Positions 60,034 to 64,000 of a DNA stretch of 64,000 nucleotides are shown piece after piece. Made by a program: the position numbers and the translations under genes. Location of the stretch: positions 62,001 to 126,000 of the forward strand of contig JAFVUE010000004.1 of the NCBI GenBank assembly GCA_017502845.1, written 5' to 3'. The stretch comes from Clostridia bacterium. Lineage in GTDB: Bacteria > Bacillota > Clostridia > UMGS1810. The notes beneath the pieces are model-generated. The model was not told where the DNA came from and did not search any database. It saw only the letters and a list, made by a program, of their open reading frames with translations. Position 1 is the stretch's first letter; the number at the start of each line of letters is the position of its first letter.

Positions 60034-60924
60034 TCAGCCGTTTTCACGGGCATAGAAAAACAGATATTGCTGTGCAATACCGCTGTGCATCCCGAACCTT
60101 TCTCCTGCGAATGCACTGATTTCTTTGATTGACGCATTCTCGCCAAGATAAAGCTGACGCACAATTCTCTGCACCCACACGTCCACGGGGAAAGCATCCC
60201 CTTTCTGCAGAGAAAAAAGCATAGTGCAGTCCGCCACCTTGGGGCCTACGCCTTTTATTTTCATAAGTTCCGCCTTTGCCTTATCCGTTGGCAAAGCGCA
60301 AATAATGTCAAGGTCAATCTCTCCTGACGCCACTTTCTTTGCGGCATCGAGGATATATGCAGTACGATAACCTGCATTAATGGGAGCAAGGTCCTCTTCT
60401 GTAAGTGATGCCAACTTGTGGCAATTGGGGAATGTATAGTAATCCTTGCCGTCAAATGTTATCTTATCTCCGAATAGTTCACACATCTTTCTGATGATTT
60501 TCTTGATTCTCGGAATCTGGTTTTGTGTGGAAATCACGAAAGATATAAGGCACTCAAACGGTTCCTGATTGAGGAGGCGGATGCCCCAACCGAATTCCAT
60601 TGCTTTGTCGATGTGTTCTTCTCCCGAAAGGGATTCTTTTATTGCACCATAGTCGGTGTCAAGGCCTAAAAACCTCTCCCACAGATTTTTGAAATCTTCT
60701 TCTGTGCAGTTTCGTATCTGTACGGTAGTGCCGTTTGTTTTAACGTTTATAACTTTGCCGTGAGCCACACCTGTAAAACTGCCGTCGTCCTCCTGATCAA
60801 AACGGAAACACTGACCGCAGAGGAATGTGTGCCCGGCGTCAAAATGCTCTACTCCGGTTAATGTTACGGTATTGGTACTGCTGTCGAATTTATATTCATA
60901 TCCGTTACCCACATAAATCACCAA
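60034..60924 (-). CDS. ogg: 8-oxoguanine DNA glycosylase/AP lyase (Ogg type)
   Basis: 296 residues. The N-terminal OGG_N domain (GHTFLCGQCFRFDQEDDGSFTGVA) and the HhH-GPD domain with KIKGVGPKVADCTMLFSLQKGDAFPVDVWVQR hold the family's catalytic Asp (VDVW). The catalytic Lys expected before the HhH core is replaced in position by the NAGYRTAYI stretch; this should be compared with clostridial Ogg proteins. The start is uncertain: TTG 60924 or GTG 60921, with no ribosome site, so translation is probably coupled to the flippase gene 11 bases upstream. Confidence 0.88.
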   Translation of the reverse strand: MVIYVGNGYEYKFDSSTNTVTLTGVEHFDAGHTFLCGQCFRFDQEDDGSFTGVAHGKVINVKTNGTTVQIRNCTEEDFKNLWERFLGLDTDYGAIKESLSGEEHIDKAMEFGWGIRLLNQEPFECLISFVISTQNQIPRIKKIIRKMCELFGDKITFDGKDYYTFPNCHKLASLTEEDLAPINAGYRTAYILDAAKKVASGEIDLDIICALPTDKAKAELMKIKGVGPKVADCTMLFSLQKGDAFPVDVWVQRIVRQLYLGENASIKEISAFAGERFGMHSGIAQQYLFFYARENG

Positions 60925-60935
60925 TATATATTATA

Positions 60936-62231
60936 TCACGTGTTTGCTGATTGCACAAGGATTTTTTTCAGGCGGTGTGCGGACAGGGCGAGATTCATAA
61001 GTTCGCTGCCGTACAGAACGGCTATATAACCGTATATCCCCATACAGGGTAGAAGCAGATATATAACGGGTACACGGATTGCGGAATCAATAATATTGAT
61101 CTTCAGACAATACACCTGCTCATTGAGACCTTTTAATAAACTGTCCGTTACGGAATCAATATACATAGGTATCGTAAGTAACGACAATGCAGTAACGTAT
61201 AATCCTGCTTCCCAGTTGCCGTAGAGGTTTGTGGCAAGTTTTTTGCCGTATATTAGAAGGAACACTGCTATTGCCATTGCGAGAATAAATGTCCAGCGTA
61301 TAGAGGTTTTCGCGGCACGTATAACGCTTCGTCTGTTATGCTTTGCATATCTTCCCGAAACTTCGGGGATAAGGAGCGAAGTGAGTGATTGAAGAAACAC
61401 ATAAGGGAATGTGATTATCGGCATTGCCATGCCCTTGATTACGCCGTAACCTGCCACACCGTTTATCATTCCTGATTTTGCAAGAGCAATGGGGATGATC
61501 ATATTTTCCACCGCAACGAGACCGCTCCTGATATACGAACCCAACGCCACAGGCATAGATATCGAGAGTATTTCGCCTGTTTTTACGGGCACCGATTTTG
61601 AAAGCGACTTTGCCCTTGCCCACAGAAAATATAAAACAACATCACATACGCAGGTTATAACGGACGACACAAGCGTTCCCCATATGGGTATCATAAATGC
61701 CGAATCGGGGTTTATTCCGCATTTCATGATCCCAAGTACTGCCGCAATGGACGAGAATTCCTCCACCATGCAACTTGCGGTTATGAAAGACACTTTCTGT
61801 ATTCCTGTGAAGTACCCACGTATTACCGACGAAAAAGATATAAGGGGCAGTGTGAGAGCGAGTAACCTTATGGGTATGGCGGTTGAGGGAGTTTTCAGCA
61901 ACTTAACGGAGATAGCATCTGCAGATATAAGCATAACGGCACAGGCGGTAACTCCGCAGAAAAGCGCCAGTACAGTGCATTTCGACATAACGGAGCGAAT
62001 CCGTTCTTTTGATTTTGACTCTGATATAAGACGTGTTACTGCAAGTGGTATCCCTGATATTGCAACGGTTACGGCAAAAGCGAATACGGACACGATAAGG
62101 TGAAACACACCCATGTTTGATGCACCGAGGCGGGAGGACACATACACGGAGAACGCCATAGATGTTGACCGTGTTATAAGCATTGAAACGGATAAGGATG
62201 CCACACCTGTGAGGAATTCTTTTTTCTTCAT
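60936..62231 (-). CDS. SpoVB-like MOP-family flippase
   Basis: 431 residues from ATG 62231 (AAAGGAAGG upstream). At least twelve hydrophobic helices. Start MKKKEFLTGVASLSVSMLITRSTSMAFSVYVSSRLGASNMGVF, later SGIPLAVTRLISE, RGYFTGIQKVSFITASCMVEE and SLLIPEVSGRYAK are typical of SpoVB/polysaccharide-biosynthesis flippases, which move lipid-linked precursors of spore cortex or cell wall. A MurJ-like role is possible. The ogg gene follows in the same transcript. Confidence 0.88.
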   Translation of the reverse strand: MKKKEFLTGVASLSVSMLITRSTSMAFSVYVSSRLGASNMGVFHLIVSVFAFAVTVAISGIPLAVTRLISESKSKERIRSVMSKCTVLALFCGVTACAVMLISADAISVKLLKTPSTAIPIRLLALTLPLISFSSVIRGYFTGIQKVSFITASCMVEEFSSIAAVLGIMKCGINPDSAFMIPIWGTLVSSVITCVCDVVLYFLWARAKSLSKSVPVKTGEILSISMPVALGSYIRSGLVAVENMIIPIALAKSGMINGVAGYGVIKGMAMPIITFPYVFLQSLTSLLIPEVSGRYAKHNRRSVIRAAKTSIRWTFILAMAIAVFLLIYGKKLATNLYGNWEAGLYVTALSLLTIPMYIDSVTDSLLKGLNEQVYCLKINIIDSAIRVPVIYLLLPCMGIYGYIAVLYGSELMNLALSAHRLKKILVQSANT

Positions 62232-62333
62232 TATATACCTTCCTTTGTATGAGTATATGATGAATGTGCACAATAAAGAATAATCCCCTTGTATACAGTT
62301 ATGTTACAAATAGTCGAATAAATGAATTTTTCC

Positions 62334-62362
62334 TTGACAAAGCGTACATACAAATATATAAT
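62334..62362 (+). promoter_or_regulatory. Promoter of the rsmD-coaD operon
   Basis: TTGACA, 17 bases, TATAAT; 34 bases before the TTG start. Confidence 0.85.
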
Positions 62363-62396
62363 TAAACTAGTATTAACATAGGGGTGGTATCGTCAA

Positions 62397-62948
62397 TTGA
62401 GAATCATATCCGGCAAGGCAAGAGGAACTAACCTCTTTGCACCTGAAGGTTTGGACACCCGACCTACTCTTGACAGAGTCAGGGAAGCCATATTCAGTAT
62501 GATATTCACCCGCATTTTCGATGCACGTGTGCTTGACCTTTTTGCAGGGAGCGGAGCCATGGGGCTTGAATCCCTTTCCCGGGGTGCTGCGGGGGTTGAT
62601 TTTGTTGATATTTCGCCGAAAGCATGTGATTGCGTTAAGAAAAATCTTGACAAGACACATTTGTCCGGTGGCCGTGTAACCAATTGTGATTTTAAGACAT
62701 TTCTTGAAAGTTGCAACGGCGTGTACGATATCATATTCCTTGATCCTCCCTATGAGGCAGGGTATTATGACACAGCCCTTGATATTATAAAGGAGAAAGG
62801 TCTCCTTGCAGATGACGGCATTATAGTTGCCGAGTGCGGCGATCCCAATGGGTTCGACAGCCGCGGCTTTGAGATAGACCGTCAGAAGAAATACGGCAAA
62901 GCATCTGTGTATTTACTGATACACTCCTACGGAGGCGACAGTTTATGA
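62397..62948 (+). CDS. rsmD: 16S rRNA (guanine(966)-N(2))-methyltransferase RsmD
   Basis: 183 residues. The start is TTG 62397 ([12 protein letters not shown]), with GGGGTGG upstream. SAM motif [20 protein letters not shown] and catalytic motif [13 protein letters not shown]. It methylates G966 of 16S rRNA. The classical rsmD-coaD order follows, with ATGA overlap. Confidence 0.95.
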   Translation: MRIISGKARGTNLFAPEGLDTRPTLDRVREAIFSMIFTRIFDARVLDLFAGSGAMGLESLSRGAAGVDFVDISPKACDCVKKNLDKTHLSGGRVTNCDFKTFLESCNGVYDIIFLDPPYEAGYYDTALDIIKEKGLLADDGIIVAECGDPNGFDSRGFEIDRQKKYGKASVYLLIHSYGGDSL

Positions 62949-63445
62949 AAAATATCGCTGTATATCCCGGTTCCTTTGATCCCGTTACCAACGGGCACCT
63001 TGATATTATCAAGAGAGCGAGTCGGATTTTTGAGAAAGTGTACGTTGCAGTTTTGGTAAACAGTGCAAAGTCGCCTATGTTTACTGCAGAAGAACGCGCA
63101 GATATGCTTACCCGTTCTGTTAAAGCAATGGGGCTCAAGAATGTTGAGGTTCATATCTTCAGCGGTCTTTTGGTAGACTTTATCTCCGAGAAGGGTGCAA
63201 ATGTTATTATAAAAGGTCTTCGTGCCGTGTCCGATTTTGAATATGAATTCCAGATGGCGCTTATGAACCACAAACTTCTCCGCGAAGTTGAGACACTCTT
63301 TATGATGACAAGCAATAAGTATTCATACTTAAGTTCCAGTATCGTTAAAGAGGTTGCACGTTACGGCGGTAACTTAAACGGTCTGGTACCTGACGATCTT
63401 ATTGACGAGATTACTGAACGAGCTATGCAGAAGCATTCAAAATAA
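62945..63445 (+). CDS. coaD: Phosphopantetheine adenylyltransferase
   Basis: 166 residues, standard length. Nucleotidyltransferase motif [16 protein letters not shown] (HxGH-type), [18 protein letters not shown]-like [20 protein letters not shown] and [17 protein letters not shown]. It adenylates 4'-phosphopantetheine in coenzyme A synthesis. Confidence 0.97.
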   Translation: MKNIAVYPGSFDPVTNGHLDIIKRASRIFEKVYVAVLVNSAKSPMFTAEERADMLTRSVKAMGLKNVEVHIFSGLLVDFISEKGANVIIKGLRAVSDFEYEFQMALMNHKLLREVETLFMMTSNKYSYLSSSIVKEVARYGGNLNGLVPDDLIDEITERAMQKHSK

Positions 63446-63482
63446 AATAATAATTTTCAGATATTGAAAGGACGTGAAAAAC

Positions 63483-63902
63483 ATGGATAGAGGTACAGAT
63501 ATTCTCGAACTCTTAAGCGAACTTGAGGACCTTATTGACGGTAGCTTTGAGTTTCCCATCATCCATAAAGCATTTGTAAGTAAAGATGAGGTTATGGAGA
63601 TTATCAAGGATATAAGCTTACATATCCCCGAAGAAATTCGTGTTGCTAAAACTGTTGCAGAGGATAGAAAGAGAATTCTCGACGATGCACAGGCAAAGGC
63701 AGATATGATCATTAAGGGCGCAGAGGAGAAGATAGTTTCTCTTATCGACGAGCACGAGATCACAAAACGCGCTAATGCAAAAGTAAACGAGATTATCGCT
63801 GCTGCACAGGCAAACAGCCGTGAGATTCGTCTCGGCACATTGCAGTTTGCTGACGAAGTTCTCAAGAAAGCAGAACTTGGTCTTCGTGATGTGAATGCAT
63901 AG
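63483..63902 (+). CDS. Coiled-coil protein downstream of coaD (stop possibly read through)
   Basis: 139 residues from ATG 63483 (GAAAGGA ten bases upstream). Helical, with a long coiled coil (about 50-135: KTVAEDRKRILDDAQAKADMI...EITKRANAKVNEIIAAAQANS). Such proteins often follow coaD in Clostridia and look like DivIVA/V-ATPase-H-type stalk proteins; function unknown. The frame ends in TAG at 63900, yet the same frame stays open for another 24 codons to a TGA at 63975, with a sequence (SLTKLTDTLRNSRAELQNGK) that continues the helical pattern. The true end may be 63977. Confidence 0.8.
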   Translation: MDRGTDILELLSELEDLIDGSFEFPIIHKAFVSKDEVMEIIKDISLHIPEEIRVAKTVAEDRKRILDDAQAKADMIIKGAEEKIVSLIDEHEITKRANAKVNEIIAAAQANSREIRLGTLQFADEVLKKAELGLRDVNA

Positions 63903-64000
63903 TCAAGTGCAAGTTTAACAAAACTTACAGATACATTGCGTAACAGCAGAGCGGAGCTTCAGAATGGTAAACGCTGATAAAGTTAAAAGAGTTGTTATAA

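Overview
The window looks like a chromosomal segment of a strictly anaerobic, low-to-mid GC Gram-positive bacterium of the class Clostridia, probably a gut Oscillospiraceae-like lineage. Pointers are PolC, a WalR/WalK-type two-component system, IspG/IspE of the MEP pathway, RNase J, HydE/HydF maturases of an [FeFe] hydrogenase, a DUF3794-LysM protein and a SpoVB-like flippase (both typical of endospore formers), two very large S-layer-homology proteins, and strong AAGGAGG ribosome sites with frequent TTG/GTG starts. No phage, plasmid or CRISPR region is visible.

Layout: 1-4943 (minus) is a walR-walK operon with a TIM-barrel gene, a secreted protein and a YycH-like gene cut by the left edge. 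5.1-15.3 kb holds a serine beta-lactamase-fold hydrolase, two small membrane proteins, a zinc-finger ClpC/ClpE-like unfoldase, a Na/phosphate symporter, a HAD phosphatase, an SGNH hydrolase, TrmK and a small P-loop protein. 15.6-22.1 kb is an ispG-polC-(83 aa)-RluA operon. 22.1-27.6 kb is a block of small envelope proteins, a 55-aa ribbon-helix-helix protein and a membrane Ser/Thr kinase divergent from an HTH gene. 27.8-30.4 and 50.7-53.7 kb carry the S-layer-homology proteins. 30.5-33.5 kb has a broken REP-type transposase, uxaC and an ECF S component behind a THF riboswitch. 33.8-35.9 kb is hydE-hydF. 38.5-43.1 kb has tRNA-Arg, glgP-malQ and a mobile DUF559 cassette. 43.5-48.3 kb is aconitase, a DivIVA-like protein, ispE and paralogous lipoproteins. 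48.5-64 kb has a solute-binding lipoprotein, an AI-2E-type exporter, DUF3794-LysM, RNase J, Ogg, the SpoVB-like flippase, rsmD, coaD and a coiled-coil protein.

The most interesting content is non-coding. (1) Two copies of a roughly 237-nt structured RNA (36064 and 43175), each with its own consensus promoter and terminator, have identical conserved blocks and compensatory changes in several helices; I cannot assign them to a known class. (2) A dispersed family of short palindromes that begin GTAGGG and end CCCGT, with freely varying but self-complementary stems, occurs about 18 times, singly, as inverted pairs and in arrays, and two copies lie inside a REP-associated Y1 transposase gene. That gene is frameshifted by exactly the loss of one arm of a palindrome. 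(3) A DUF559 nuclease-like gene is framed by roughly 50-bp inverted repeats that themselves supply its ribosome site and terminator; a solo repeat lies at 53769. (4) A 234-bp inverted-repeat element sits in the P4 loop of the THF riboswitch. All starts, promoters and structures were read by eye; no searches or folding were run.
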